From contig OZ245773.1 in NCBI GenBank assembly GCA_965227645.1, positions 2,914,001 through 2,978,000 on the forward strand: a stretch of DNA of 64,000 nucleotides, in the 5' to 3' direction. Every line of letters begins with the position of its first letter. Positions within the stretch are counted from its first letter, which is position 1. Both the position numbers and the translations under genes were made by a program. The notes under the pieces are model-generated. The model worked only from the letters and a program-made list of their open reading frames with translations. It ran no database searches and had not been told where the DNA came from. Shown here piece after piece: positions 42,570 through 50,705 of this stretch. Origin of the DNA: Flavimaribacter sp024343425 (GTDB lineage Bacteria; Pseudomonadota; Alphaproteobacteria; Rhizobiales; Rhizobiaceae).

Positions 42570-44308
42570 GAGGATAGCCTTTTGTTCTTGACGTGATCGC
42601 TGATCTTTTCCGCCATCATGATGGTTGTCAGATTAGTGTTGGCGCTGACGATGGACGGCATCGCCGAGGCGTCCACGACCCGCAGCGCATCGACGCCGAT
42701 CACGCGGCAATCGCTGTCCAGCACGGCGTCGGGATCCTCCCGCGCGCCTATTCTGCAGGTTCCGCAGGCGTGCCATCCGTGGGTGACATTGCCGCGGATC
42801 CAGTCGACAAGCCGGTTTTCGTCTGAAATCAGCGCAGAGAGGTCGCCTTGAGGCGCAATGATGTGGTCCGTAACGAGCCGTCGGGCAAAGTCGCTGGAAT
42901 CGATCAGCGCCGCGCCGACGCCGGCAAGCAGCTTGTTCATTGGCGTGGATTTTCCAAGCCGGCGTTCGCGATCCGTGTAACTTGCCGCGAACGGCGCCGG
43001 AGCCACCGTGCGCAACGCTTCGTGGCGATACAATTCGGCGATGAACTTCACCGCGCTTGCAAGCCTCGCCAGATCGCGCTGATCGTCGAGGAGATTCAGG
43101 TCGACAATCGGCTCCCCGTGCGGGTTTCGGCCGTCGAGCCTGGCGGTGCCGCGCGAATAGGATTTGTTCACCCAGGCGATAAGCGCTGCGTATTGCTTCC
43201 CAATGCTGTGCCAGGCGACCTGATTGGCGCAAAGCAGGTACATGTCCCCTTCCGTGCATCCGTACAGTCCGGAACTGTAGCGCGCTCCCAGCAACAGGTG
43301 CCTGCGCATCCGCGCTGACAAACGCGCCGACGGCATGATGTATGAGGCAATCCCGACCGTCGGATGGTCCTGCAGATTGGTTCCGACGCCCGGCCGGTTG
43401 ACGCGGATTTCCAGTCCTGCGTTGGCCAGCATGCTGGCGTCCCCGACGCCGGATCGCATCAGTAGCGTGGGTGTATGCAAGGCGCCGCAGCAAAGGAAGA
43501 CCTCATCCGCCGTGTGGATCAGTGAGACGTCGTCAAGCCGCGCGACGACGCCCGTCGCCCGACCGCCGTCGATCTTGATCCGCACGACGTGCGCGTTGCA
43601 CGTGATGGACAGGTTGGGTCGGCTTCGGACATCGGCGTCAAGATATGCGGCAGCGACCGACACGCGCTGATCGTCCCGGTTATTGATCGGCATCGGGTAG
43701 ACGCCGATCTCAGAACCGTCATTGTGATCTTCCCCATACGGAATGCCGGCGTCTTCGATGGCGCGACAGGCGGCTTCGGAGAAACCCGGCCATTCGGCGC
43801 GCGGAATGCGGCGCACCGGAAGCCTGCCCTCGGACCCATGCCTGGAGCCGCTCATGTCCAGATCGCGCTCCAGCTTCCTGTAGTACGGAGCGACGTCGTC
43901 CCATGCCCAGCCAAGCGCGCCGAGCGATTTCCAGTCGTCGAAATCCGAGGGGAGCGCGCGGATGGCCATCATGCCGTTTATGCTGGAACTGCCGCCCATG
44001 ATGCGGCCCTGTTCATAGGCCTTACTGCCGGCGGCGTCGCCGAGCGCGCCGTTCGCCACCCTCAATCCAGACCAGTGGTAGGCGCCGTTGTAATAGGCGT
44101 GATGCGGATAGCTGTCGAGAATGTCAGCCGGCACATGTCCGGGCTTCGTGTCCGGACCGGCTTCGAGCAGCAGAACCCTCTTCGTGTGATCTTCCGACAG
44201 CCGGCTCGCCAGGACGCAACCGGCCGATCCCGCGCCGACGACGATGTAATCGAAATGATCGCCATGCGCCGCATCCGCGGCGGGATGGTTCGTGTTGCGA
44301 TCCGGCAT
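42566..44308 (-). CDS. GMC-family FAD-dependent alcohol oxidoreductase (choline dehydrogenase-like)
   Basis: First gene of the operon, 580 residues. The FAD-binding motif GAGSAGCVLASRLSED stands at residues 25-40, followed by LLLEAGP. GMC signature 1 is seen in RIMGGSSSINGM and signature 2 in LCCGALHTPTLLMRSGVG. The C-terminal catalytic histidine region reads THGWHACGTCRIG. Such enzymes oxidise primary alcohols to aldehydes with membrane quinone or oxygen as acceptor; choline, polyethylene glycol, pyridoxine and many others are known substrates. It overlaps the ALDH gene, fitting a two-step alcohol-to-acid conversion. An IclR-type operator lies 24 bases upstream of its ATG. Confidence 0.92.
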   Translation of the reverse strand: MPDRNTNHPAADAAHGDHFDYIVVGAGSAGCVLASRLSEDHTKRVLLLEAGPDTKPGHVPADILDSYPHHAYYNGAYHWSGLRVANGALGDAAGSKAYEQGRIMGGSSSINGMMAIRALPSDFDDWKSLGALGWAWDDVAPYYRKLERDLDMSGSRHGSEGRLPVRRIPRAEWPGFSEAACRAIEDAGIPYGEDHNDGSEIGVYPMPINNRDDQRVSVAAAYLDADVRSRPNLSITCNAHVVRIKIDGGRATGVVARLDDVSLIHTADEVFLCCGALHTPTLLMRSGVGDASMLANAGLEIRVNRPGVGTNLQDHPTVGIASYIMPSARLSARMRRHLLLGARYSSGLYGCTEGDMYLLCANQVAWHSIGKQYAALIAWVNKSYSRGTARLDGRNPHGEPIVDLNLLDDQRDLARLASAVKFIAELYRHEALRTVAPAPFAASYTDRERRLGKSTPMNKLLAGVGAALIDSSDFARRLVTDHIIAPQGDLSALISDENRLVDWIRGNVTHGWHACGTCRIGAREDPDAVLDSDCRVIGVDALRVVDASAMPSIVSANTNLTTIMMAEKISDHVKNKRLSS

Positions 44309-44331
44309 CCGGACTGCGCTCCAAATTAAGT

Positions 44332-44365
44332 GTTCACTATGCGAACAAAAGTTCGTACAATGAAC
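44332..44365. promoter_or_regulatory. Tandem IclR-type operator between the GMC operon and the iclR-like gene
   Basis: Two 15-base dyads of the form GTTC-N7-GAAC stand side by side, GTTCACTATGCGAAC (44332-44346) and GTTCGTACAATGAAC (44351-44365), separated by AAAA. The two are also inverted relative to each other, so the whole 34 bases form one larger imperfect palindrome. The position just upstream of the GMC start codon fits repression or activation of the operon by the divergently encoded IclR protein. Confidence 0.7.
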
Positions 44366-44536
44366 ATTAAGATTCTTCTCATGGAGTTGTCAACATTGCA
44401 GCCGCAAAAATGCCGGCCGGGTGATTACGATCGATTTTTCGTATAACTGGACATCGCTCCCGAATCCGGTCGGGACGATTGGCGACGCTGCGCAGTGATG
44501 AACGACAGGCGTAAATTGTTGGATGGAGGCTCCGGA

Positions 44537-45343
44537 ATGGCGGAACCAAAGCAGGACCACAAGGAATGGGTGCGCTCTCTGGAGCGTGGTCTTCATATTC
44601 TCGAGGCGTTCGACGGCGGACCGAACGGCATGACGCTGTCGGAAGCCGCGAAGCGCACGGGGCTTTCGCGCGCGACCGCCCGCCGGCTGCTGCACACGCT
44701 GACGGGAATGGGTTACCTGAAGTCCGACGGCAACCTCTTCGTTCTACAGCCGCGAATCCTCACGCTCAGCCATGCGTTCCTTTCCTCCGTCGCGGTCACC
44801 GACCTGATGATGCCGCACATGGAGCAGGTCATAGAGGGCTCGCTGCATGTCTCGTCGTCGGCCTCCGTGCTCGACGACACCGATGTCATTTTCGTGTGCG
44901 GCGTGCCGGCGAAGGGTTTCGTGCGCACGTCCATGACGGTCGGGCTTCAGTTTCCCGCGCCGCTGACCGCGACCGGCCGCGCAATGATGGCGCAGATGCC
45001 GGTCGAGGAAATGGAGGACATTCTGGATCGCAGCGCGCTCACGCAATTGACGCCAAGGACGATCACCGACCGAAAGCAGCTTCACGACATCGTCACGGAA
45101 GCGACGAAAAAAGGCTATGCGACGAATGACGGCGGCCTTGACCTGACGATCAAGAGCGTCGCGGTGCCCGTCTTCAGCCGCGACAACCATTGCTTCGCCT
45201 CAATCAGCATCAGCTGCCACAATATGGATATCGAGCTCGACGAACTGGTCGAGCAATTCCTGCCGCGTCTCAGATCGGCGGCCGACAGCATCTCCAGAAG
45301 CTACCCGACGTCGGTCATGACGAAGAAAACCAAGGTGGTGTAA
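44537..45343 (+). CDS. IclR family transcriptional regulator
   Basis: A 268-residue regulator. Its N-terminal winged helix covers about 10-70 (SLERGLHILEAFDGGPNGMT, SRATARRLLHTLTGMGYL) and the IclR effector-binding domain about 85-255 (RTSMTVGLQFPAPLTATGRA, then YATNDGGLDLTIKSVAVPVF). It resembles the PcaR/PobR/CatR branch, which control catabolism of aromatic or other carboxylates. ATG 44537 follows GGAGG by seven bases; an ATG 42 bases upstream is the alternative. It is divergent from the GMC/ALDH/aldolase/TRAP operon, with a tandem dyad between, and convergent with the ABC transporter genes. Confidence 0.92.
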   Translation: MAEPKQDHKEWVRSLERGLHILEAFDGGPNGMTLSEAAKRTGLSRATARRLLHTLTGMGYLKSDGNLFVLQPRILTLSHAFLSSVAVTDLMMPHMEQVIEGSLHVSSSASVLDDTDVIFVCGVPAKGFVRTSMTVGLQFPAPLTATGRAMMAQMPVEEMEDILDRSALTQLTPRTITDRKQLHDIVTEATKKGYATNDGGLDLTIKSVAVPVFSRDNHCFASISISCHNMDIELDELVEQFLPRLRSAADSISRSYPTSVMTKKTKVV

Positions 45344-45370
45344 CCTCCAGCGAAGAATTTTTAACAGCCC

Positions 45371-47038
45371 TCACCGCACCAGGCTGACGCCGCGAATGCC
45401 CGCCAGACGCAAAGCAAGCTGGGTGATGATGAGGAACGCGACGACCGTCGCCATGATGCACACGGCGAAGGCCGCCGCCTGGTTCAGCGCGCCGCGGTCG
45501 TCGAGATAGAGCACCGAGACGGCGGCGAGCTGCGTCGACGGCGTAATCAGGAAGATCACCGCCGACAGCGTCACCATGGCGCGCATGAAGAAGAACACGC
45601 CGACGGCCAGCACCGTCGGCCAGATCATCGGCAGCGTCACCCGCCACACTGTTCGAAGCTTCGTCGCGCCCAGCGTCGCGGACGCCTCGTCGAAGGTCGA
45701 ACTGATCTGCTTGATGTTCGTCGTCGCGAGCAGGAAGCCTTGGGCGTGGTAGTGATAGACGTTGCACAGCGCGATGATGAGGATCGTGTCGTAGATCCAG
45801 TAGACGGGCTGACCCGGCGTATTGAAGGCGAGAATGTAACCGAGCCCCAGAACCATGCCTGGCACGGCCGCCGGAAGGATCGCCAGGAAATACAGGATCC
45901 GGCTCGCCCGCATCGGGAACGCGTGGTTGACGTAGGCCGCCCCCGTGACGAAGAAGATCGACAACACGGCGGTCAGAAGCGCCACGTAGATGCTCGTCCA
46001 CAGCGGCTGGATGCCGTTCTGCACGTCGAACTGGTAGTGGCGCAGCGAGAAGCTGAGATTGTATGGCCAAAGCCTGACGAAGCTGGCGTAGATGACGATC
46101 GCGACCAGCGACAGGATCGCCAGCGCCACGACCACCGAATAGACGAACCAGGCGGCGTCGCGCGCGCGGTTCGGCTGCACCACCAGGGGGATCGACTGGG
46201 AGGTGAGCGACGCGAATTGCCGTCGCGCAATCCATTTCTCCCCGATCACGGCGAGCGCCGCCGGCAGCAACAGCAATACGCCGATGACGGCGCCCATGGA
46301 GAAGTTCGCCTGCCCCGAAACCTGATTGTAGATCTCGACCGCCAGAACCGAGTAGTTGCCGCCGATCACGACCGCGTTGCCGAAGTCTGTGATCACGATA
46401 GTGAAGACGACGAAAGCGGCCGACGCGAGGCCGTAGCGCGTCGCAGGCAGCGTCACCGTGCGGAATATCCGCCACGCGCCTGCGCCCAGGCTGTCCGCCG
46501 ATTCGTAAAGGCGCGCATCGGCGACTGCGAGCGCCGTCGACAGGATCAGGAAAGCGTGCGGAAAGGCGTAGACCACATCGGAGATAAAGATGCCCCAGAA
46601 CCCGTAGATGTCGATCTCCGTGCCGAAGGTACGATTGACGAAGCCGTTGCGGCCGAGCAGGAACTGCAGGCCCAGCGCCTGCACCAGGGACGGCGAGAAC
46701 ACCGGCAGAAGCGCGACGATCCTCAGAACGTTCCTGAAGGGCATCGTGGTGCGCTGGACCGCATAGGCGAACCCGTAGGCGAGCGCCAGCGTCGTCAGGG
46801 TTACGCTGATACCCACTTCGAAGGTGTTGCCGACGATCGTCACGAAACGCGCATCGGCGAAATAATGGATGAAATTGCCGAGGCCGATGCTTCCGTCCGG
46901 CGTCACGAAGGAGTTCTTGAGGATCGCCCAGAGCGGAATCAGCACGAAGGTGACAAGAAGCAGGATGGTCGCCATCACCGTGGCGACGCCGAACACACGA
47001 TCCGAGTCCAGCAGGCGAGACGTCCGGGAAACCGTCAT
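45371..47038 (-). CDS. Fused ABC transporter permease, 2-aminoethylphosphonate type (PhnU2/AepW-like)
   Basis: Inner-membrane protein of 555 residues made of two permease units fused head to tail, about 12 helices. Each half has its EAA-type loop: ADSLGAGAWRIFRTVTLP near residue 180 and ASATLGATKLRTVWRVTLPM near 450. Fused permeases of this size occur in ferric-iron (FbpB) and putative 2-aminoethylphosphonate transporters; the companion binding protein and a Pho box favour the second. Its start overlaps the ATPase gene by four bases. It is convergent with the iclR-like gene. Confidence 0.85.
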   Translation of the reverse strand: MTVSRTSRLLDSDRVFGVATVMATILLLVTFVLIPLWAILKNSFVTPDGSIGLGNFIHYFADARFVTIVGNTFEVGISVTLTTLALAYGFAYAVQRTTMPFRNVLRIVALLPVFSPSLVQALGLQFLLGRNGFVNRTFGTEIDIYGFWGIFISDVVYAFPHAFLILSTALAVADARLYESADSLGAGAWRIFRTVTLPATRYGLASAAFVVFTIVITDFGNAVVIGGNYSVLAVEIYNQVSGQANFSMGAVIGVLLLLPAALAVIGEKWIARRQFASLTSQSIPLVVQPNRARDAAWFVYSVVVALAILSLVAIVIYASFVRLWPYNLSFSLRHYQFDVQNGIQPLWTSIYVALLTAVLSIFFVTGAAYVNHAFPMRASRILYFLAILPAAVPGMVLGLGYILAFNTPGQPVYWIYDTILIIALCNVYHYHAQGFLLATTNIKQISSTFDEASATLGATKLRTVWRVTLPMIWPTVLAVGVFFFMRAMVTLSAVIFLITPSTQLAAVSVLYLDDRGALNQAAAFAVCIMATVVAFLIITQLALRLAGIRGVSLVR

Positions 47039-48030
47039 GGCGAAGAAGCGGCGAGCCGCCTGACCCGGTCGGCGGGCAGATCGAAAGTCACCGTGTCGCC
47101 AACCTGCATGCGCCTGCGCCGGCCATGCACCTCGATTTCGAGAGCCTGCCCTCCGGCCTCGACGCCGAGCCGCATGGTGTTGCCGAGAAACGCGACGTTG
47201 CGCACGGTTCCGCTATGCGCCCCGCCGTCTGCGACGACCACATGCTCGGGTCGGATTGCAAGCACCGTTTCGCCGGCCGTCTTATCAAGTCCGGCGCAAA
47301 GATCGGGCGAGCTCAACATGTTGATGCGGCCGATGAATTCACCGACAAAGCGCGTCGCCGGATCCCAGTAGAGCTCTTCCGCGCTGCCGACCTGTTCGAT
47401 GCGGCCGCGATTGAGCGCCACGATCCGGTCGGCCATTTCCATCGCCTCGTCCTGATCGTGGGTGACCATGATCGTGGTGATGCCCAGACGCTTCTGCAGT
47501 TCGCTGATTTCGCCGCGCAGCGATTCACGCACCTTCGCGTCGAGCGCCGACAAGGGTTCGTCGAGAAGCAGCACGGCGGGTTCGGGCGCCAGAGCGCGCG
47601 CCAGCGCGACGCGCTGCTGCATGCCGCCTGACAGCTCGTGCGGATATTTGCCGGCGTCCCTGCTCAGATGAACGAGATCGAGCATCTCGGCCACACGCGC
47701 CTCGATCTTCGCCTCCGGCCATTTTCTGCATTCCAGACCATAGGCGACGTTCTTCGCCACCGTCATGTTGGGAAACAGCGAATAGGACTGGAAAACGACG
47801 CCGAAATTGCGTTTGCGCGCCGGCAGGCCGGCAAGGTCGGTCCCTTCCAGAAGCACTTCGCCCTCGTCCAGCGTCTCCAGGCCGGCGATCAGGCGCAATA
47901 GGGTTGTCTTGCCGCACCCGGATGGGCCGAGAAAGCAGACGAATTCACCCTCGGTGAGGTCGAGATCGACGTGATCCACCGCCACCAGAGAGCCGAAGCG
48001 TTTGGTGACGCCGCGCAAGCTCAGGAACAT
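47035..48030 (-). CDS. ABC transporter ATP-binding protein, 2-aminoethylphosphonate/iron type
   Basis: Cytosolic ATPase of 331 residues. Walker A is GPSGCGKTT, the Q-loop is in FQSYSLFPNMTV, the ABC signature is LSGGMQQRVALARAL, Walker B is AVLLLDEPLSALD and the switch histidine is in THDQDEAMEMAD. A C-terminal TOBE-like regulatory domain begins near residue 245 (TVLAIRPEHVVV). ATG 48030 follows GAGG and gives the family start; the upstream open frame is not family-like. It couples to the fused permease by a four-base overlap. Confidence 0.93.
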   Translation of the reverse strand: MFLSLRGVTKRFGSLVAVDHVDLDLTEGEFVCFLGPSGCGKTTLLRLIAGLETLDEGEVLLEGTDLAGLPARKRNFGVVFQSYSLFPNMTVAKNVAYGLECRKWPEAKIEARVAEMLDLVHLSRDAGKYPHELSGGMQQRVALARALAPEPAVLLLDEPLSALDAKVRESLRGEISELQKRLGITTIMVTHDQDEAMEMADRIVALNRGRIEQVGSAEELYWDPATRFVGEFIGRINMLSSPDLCAGLDKTAGETVLAIRPEHVVVADGGAHSGTVRNVAFLGNTMRLGVEAGGQALEIEVHGRRRRMQVGDTVTFDLPADRVRRLAASSP

Positions 48031-48049
48031 GGAGAGCCTCGAAAGAAAG

Positions 48050-48070
48050 GCGGGGGCTGCACGCCCCCGC
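48050..48070 (-). terminator. Intercistronic stem-loop between the binding-protein and ATPase genes
   Basis: GCGGGGGC (48050-48057) and GCCCCCGC (48063-48070) form a perfect eight-base GC stem with a five-base loop, seven bases after the binding-protein stop codon; CTTTCTTTC follows in the direction of transcription. It probably reduces read-through, so the periplasmic protein is made in excess. Confidence 0.6.
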
Positions 48071-48076
48071 TGGTTG

Positions 48077-49126
48077 TCAGTTTTCGTAACGCTTCTGCCA
48101 TTCGGCGATGATGCGGTCGCGATTTTCGGCGGCCCAGCCGTAGTCGACTTCAAACAGCACGGTGGAGATGTCGTCGGGAAGCCCGGCGCTGGTGAACTTC
48201 TCCGGCATGTCGCGACCCTGCATCGTCACGATCGACTTCCACTTGTTGTACTCGGCCTCGGCGCCCTTGGAGACGGTCCAGTCGAGGAACTTCTTGGCGT
48301 CTTCCTTGTTCTGCGAGGTTTTCATCAGCGCGTTGGCTTCCAGTTCGTGCCCGGCGCCCTCGCTCGGAATCACCATCGTGATCGGATAGCCTTCGTCGAT
48401 GTTCTTGATGGCGCGCAGCGCGAACGAAATGCCGATGGTGTTTTCGCCGGCGCTGGCCGCGTTGCAGGGCTTCGAGCCGGACTTGATGTACTGGTCCATA
48501 TTCTTGTCGAGCGCGTCGAGATAGGCCCAGCCCTCTTCCTCGCCCATCATCTGCAATATCGATGCGACATGCAGATAACCGGTGCCCGAACTCGCCGGGT
48601 TCGGCATCACCAGCTTGCCTTCATATTCCGGCTTGATCAGGTCCTGCCAGGACGTCGGCATCGGCAGATCGTCTTTCGCCATCTCTTCGTTGTTGACGCA
48701 GAATGCGCCCATATACCCGGTGGTGGCGAACCAGTAGCCGTCCTTGTCGCGGAAACGCGCCGGCACCTTGTCGATGTCCGCCGGCGAATAGGGCTCGAGC
48801 ATCGCGGTAATGCGGGGATCGACCATGGAGGTCGCCGCCCATCCCCAGATGACGTCGTGTTTCGGATTGTCCGCCTCTGCCAGCATCCGCGCCCTGAGAT
48901 CGCCTGTCGAGAGACGCAGCACATCCACATTGACGTCCGGCAGATCCGCCTTCATGGCTTCCAGAAACGCCGCCAGTTCGTCTTCTTCATAGGAAGTATA
49001 GAGAGTAATGTCGCCTGCCTGGGATATTCCGGGAACTGCGGCGACAAGAGTCGCTCCTATAAATACCCCGGCCGCAAACCGACCGATGCTTGTGCGCACT
49101 GTATTTGAAATACTGCTTCTGGCCAT
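48077..49126 (-). CDS. Periplasmic binding protein, putative 2-aminoethylphosphonate type (PhnS2/AepX-like)
   Basis: A 349-residue type II binding protein with a signal peptide ending PGISQA before GDITLYTSYEED. Several segments fit the 2-aminoethylphosphonate receptor family: LAEADNPKHDVIWGWAATSM, KLVMPNPASSGTGYLHVA and SGSKPCNAASAGENTIGISF. The paired tyrosines that bind iron in the related FbpA proteins are not seen. A strong Pho box stands upstream. Together these favour a phosphonate rather than ferric iron as cargo. No phosphonate catabolic gene (phnW, phnX, phnA, phn C-P lyase) is present nearby. Confidence 0.82.
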   Translation of the reverse strand: MARSSISNTVRTSIGRFAAGVFIGATLVAAVPGISQAGDITLYTSYEEDELAAFLEAMKADLPDVNVDVLRLSTGDLRARMLAEADNPKHDVIWGWAATSMVDPRITAMLEPYSPADIDKVPARFRDKDGYWFATTGYMGAFCVNNEEMAKDDLPMPTSWQDLIKPEYEGKLVMPNPASSGTGYLHVASILQMMGEEEGWAYLDALDKNMDQYIKSGSKPCNAASAGENTIGISFALRAIKNIDEGYPITMVIPSEGAGHELEANALMKTSQNKEDAKKFLDWTVSKGAEAEYNKWKSIVTMQGRDMPEKFTSAGLPDDISTVLFEVDYGWAAENRDRIIAEWQKRYEN

Positions 49127-49168
49127 GGATAGATCTCCCGTTCGAGGTTGGTTCCCGTTGTTACAAAA

Positions 49169-49186
49169 CTGTCATATTTCTGTCAT
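49169..49186 (+). promoter_or_regulatory. Pho box
   Basis: CTGTCATATTTCTGTCAT is two CTGTCAT repeats 11 bases apart, a near-perfect PhoB site (consensus CTGTCATAWAWCTGTCAY). It lies 43-60 bases upstream of the binding-protein ATG. The repeats read on the plus strand while the transporter is on the minus strand, so orientation is opposite to the classical arrangement. Confidence 0.75.
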
Positions 49187-49404
49187 AAACGACTTATCCG
49201 AATTGCGAGAGCGGTTCAAGGTGACCGGAGGACATGCTCCGGGCGTCATCGATGAATCCGGCTCCGCCACGAGTTTTGCCCAGCTTTGCGTTTTCGGGTC
49301 AGGAAGGAACGGGCGAGACCGTTGTCCGCGGATCGCCGCTTGAAAAAAATTCGGGAAATGCGGCGTTTTTGATCAGAACCGCGATCTGGACTGTTTCGGG
49401 CTGT

Positions 49405-49433
49405 CCGAAGCGCCGGTCAGTGCGGCGCTTCGG
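49405..49433 (-). terminator. Terminator of the small lipoprotein gene
   Basis: CCGAAGCGCCG (49405-49415) and CGGCGCTTCGG (49423-49433) form a perfect 11-base stem with a seven-base loop, ten bases beyond the stop codon of the minus-strand lipoprotein gene. No clear T-tract. Confidence 0.6.
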
Positions 49434-49443
49434 CCCGGCGCTA

Positions 49444-49788
49444 TCAGAGTGCGCCTTCGTCGCCCAGAAACATGAGCGATGCGCCCCGTCCGTCATTCGC
49501 CACCAGGCAGCGCCAGGGCGCGCCATTGGCGCCGACCCGCATGTACACTGCGCTGTTGGCCTCGGAAAACTCGGATCCGACCACCTGCACGGCTCCGTCC
49601 GTCTGCGCATCCAGCGCATCCCGGCAGGCGCTGACCGCCGCGTTGCTCACCGAGGCGTCCATCGTTGTGATAAAAGGAGGCCCGGACGGAGAGGCCTGCA
49701 TCGTTCCTCCGCCACCGGTGGTTTCAGTACAGCCGGCCAATGCCGCGAGCGCGGCGACGCCAGTCAAAATCCTGATGATATTGGTCAT
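49444..49788 (-). CDS. Small lipoprotein of unknown function
   Basis: A 114-residue exported protein with a lipobox (LAALAGC) at residues 14-20, so it is likely lipid-anchored. The mature part has Cys in VSACRDALDA and APWRCLVAND, probably a disulfide. ATG 49788 follows GGGAGGA closely; the longer open frame adds 27 unlikely residues. The closing segment ANDGRGASLMFLGDEGAL recalls small rhizobial outer-membrane lipoproteins, but I do not recognise a named family. It stands alone between the transporter genes and a YHS protein gene. Confidence 0.75.
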   Translation of the reverse strand: MTNIIRILTGVAALAALAGCTETTGGGGTMQASPSGPPFITTMDASVSNAAVSACRDALDAQTDGAVQVVGSEFSEANSAVYMRVGANGAPWRCLVANDGRGASLMFLGDEGAL

Positions 49789-50082
49789 ATTCCTCCCATC
49801 CCTTCTTATTTCGCTAGTAAACAGCGAATATAAGCAATAAAAATATTTCCGTTGAAATAGTAGATCCAAAAATAAACAAATTACAACAGACCTTAATATA
49901 CAGCATACTCAACAGTCAGATCATCGACATTCCAGCAACCTTCCACGCCTGTTGTCACAAGTTGATTTGTCTCCGACGAATCCACTGGATCACCCACCCT
50001 CGCCCTCCATCCGGTTCGCGACACGCGGCGGCGGGCAAAACCGCCGCCGATCACTACGCAATCTTTCTCCAACCGGTCGGGA

Positions 50083-50583
50083 TCAAACGCCGCCATTGAC
50101 TTCGGCGACGGCACGATGATGCATGGCGGGCCAGTTCTTCTCCGCCTTGGCCAGCGTTCCGGCCTTGTCTTCCTTGTACTTGGCGAAGGCGACTGCGTTC
50201 AGGAAGACATAGAGCTTGCCGTCGACGATGTCGGCGTAGCGCGGCGCGGCGTCCAGCTTCTTGCCGATGGCGACGCCGAAGGCGCAGAAGCCGCCATATT
50301 GCGGCATATAGCGCCCGGGGTTCGCCTGGAACTGGCTCATCGTCTCTTCGGAAGAGAAGTAGTAAGCCACGCCGTCGTGCTCGACAGTGTGTTTCGCATG
50401 GCCGGCCGCGACTTCCAGACCGGTGGCCAGCGCCACCACGTCATCGCCCCGCAACGCGACGCCTGCGCCGCTCAGCGTAGTGCCGGTCGAGACATTGTAC
50501 TCGTCCGCCGCGTAGGCCGGCGCGCCGGCTGACACGACAGCTGCGAACGCCGTTGCCGTGATGATTTTTCTGATCGTGGTCAT
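50083..50583 (-). CDS. Exported YHS-domain protein
   Basis: A 166-residue periplasmic protein with a signal peptide ending APAYA before ADEYNVSTG. The YHS domain occupies about 60-145: HAKHTVEHDGVAYYFSSEET, then FQANPGRYMPQYGGFCAFGV. YHS domains often bind metals or occur beside metal pumps, yet no metal gene is adjacent here. It follows the flavin-binding gene by 122 bases on the same strand. Function unknown. Confidence 0.88.
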   Translation of the reverse strand: MTTIRKIITATAFAAVVSAGAPAYAADEYNVSTGTTLSGAGVALRGDDVVALATGLEVAAGHAKHTVEHDGVAYYFSSEETMSQFQANPGRYMPQYGGFCAFGVAIGKKLDAAPRYADIVDGKLYVFLNAVAFAKYKEDKAGTLAKAEKNWPAMHHRAVAEVNGGV

Positions 50584-50705
50584 TGTATTTTCCTTTCATG
50601 ATGCGTCTTCATCGACGCAGGGTTGAGCCTCCTCTTTGCGTTTGCGGGAGGCGGCCGCCGGGTTCAGCGGATTCTGTGACGCGAGGTGACGCCGTCGCGC
50701 TTTGT

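Larger units (their letters stand above)
49127..49443. other. Gene-less stretch of 317 bases with a Pho box and a terminator
   Basis: Lies upstream of the binding-protein gene and downstream of the small lipoprotein gene, both on the minus strand. It holds the Pho box (49169-49186) and a strong hairpin (49405-49433). GGGAG nine bases before the binding-protein ATG is its ribosome site. Open frames here do not resemble coding sequence. Confidence 0.6.

Noticed and set aside
45371..49126. Ferric-iron ABC transporter (FbpABC/AfuABC) annotation
   Set aside because: The fold and fused permease would permit it, but the binding protein lacks the iron-binding tyrosine pair, contains phosphonate-receptor segments, and a Pho box rather than an iron box stands upstream.
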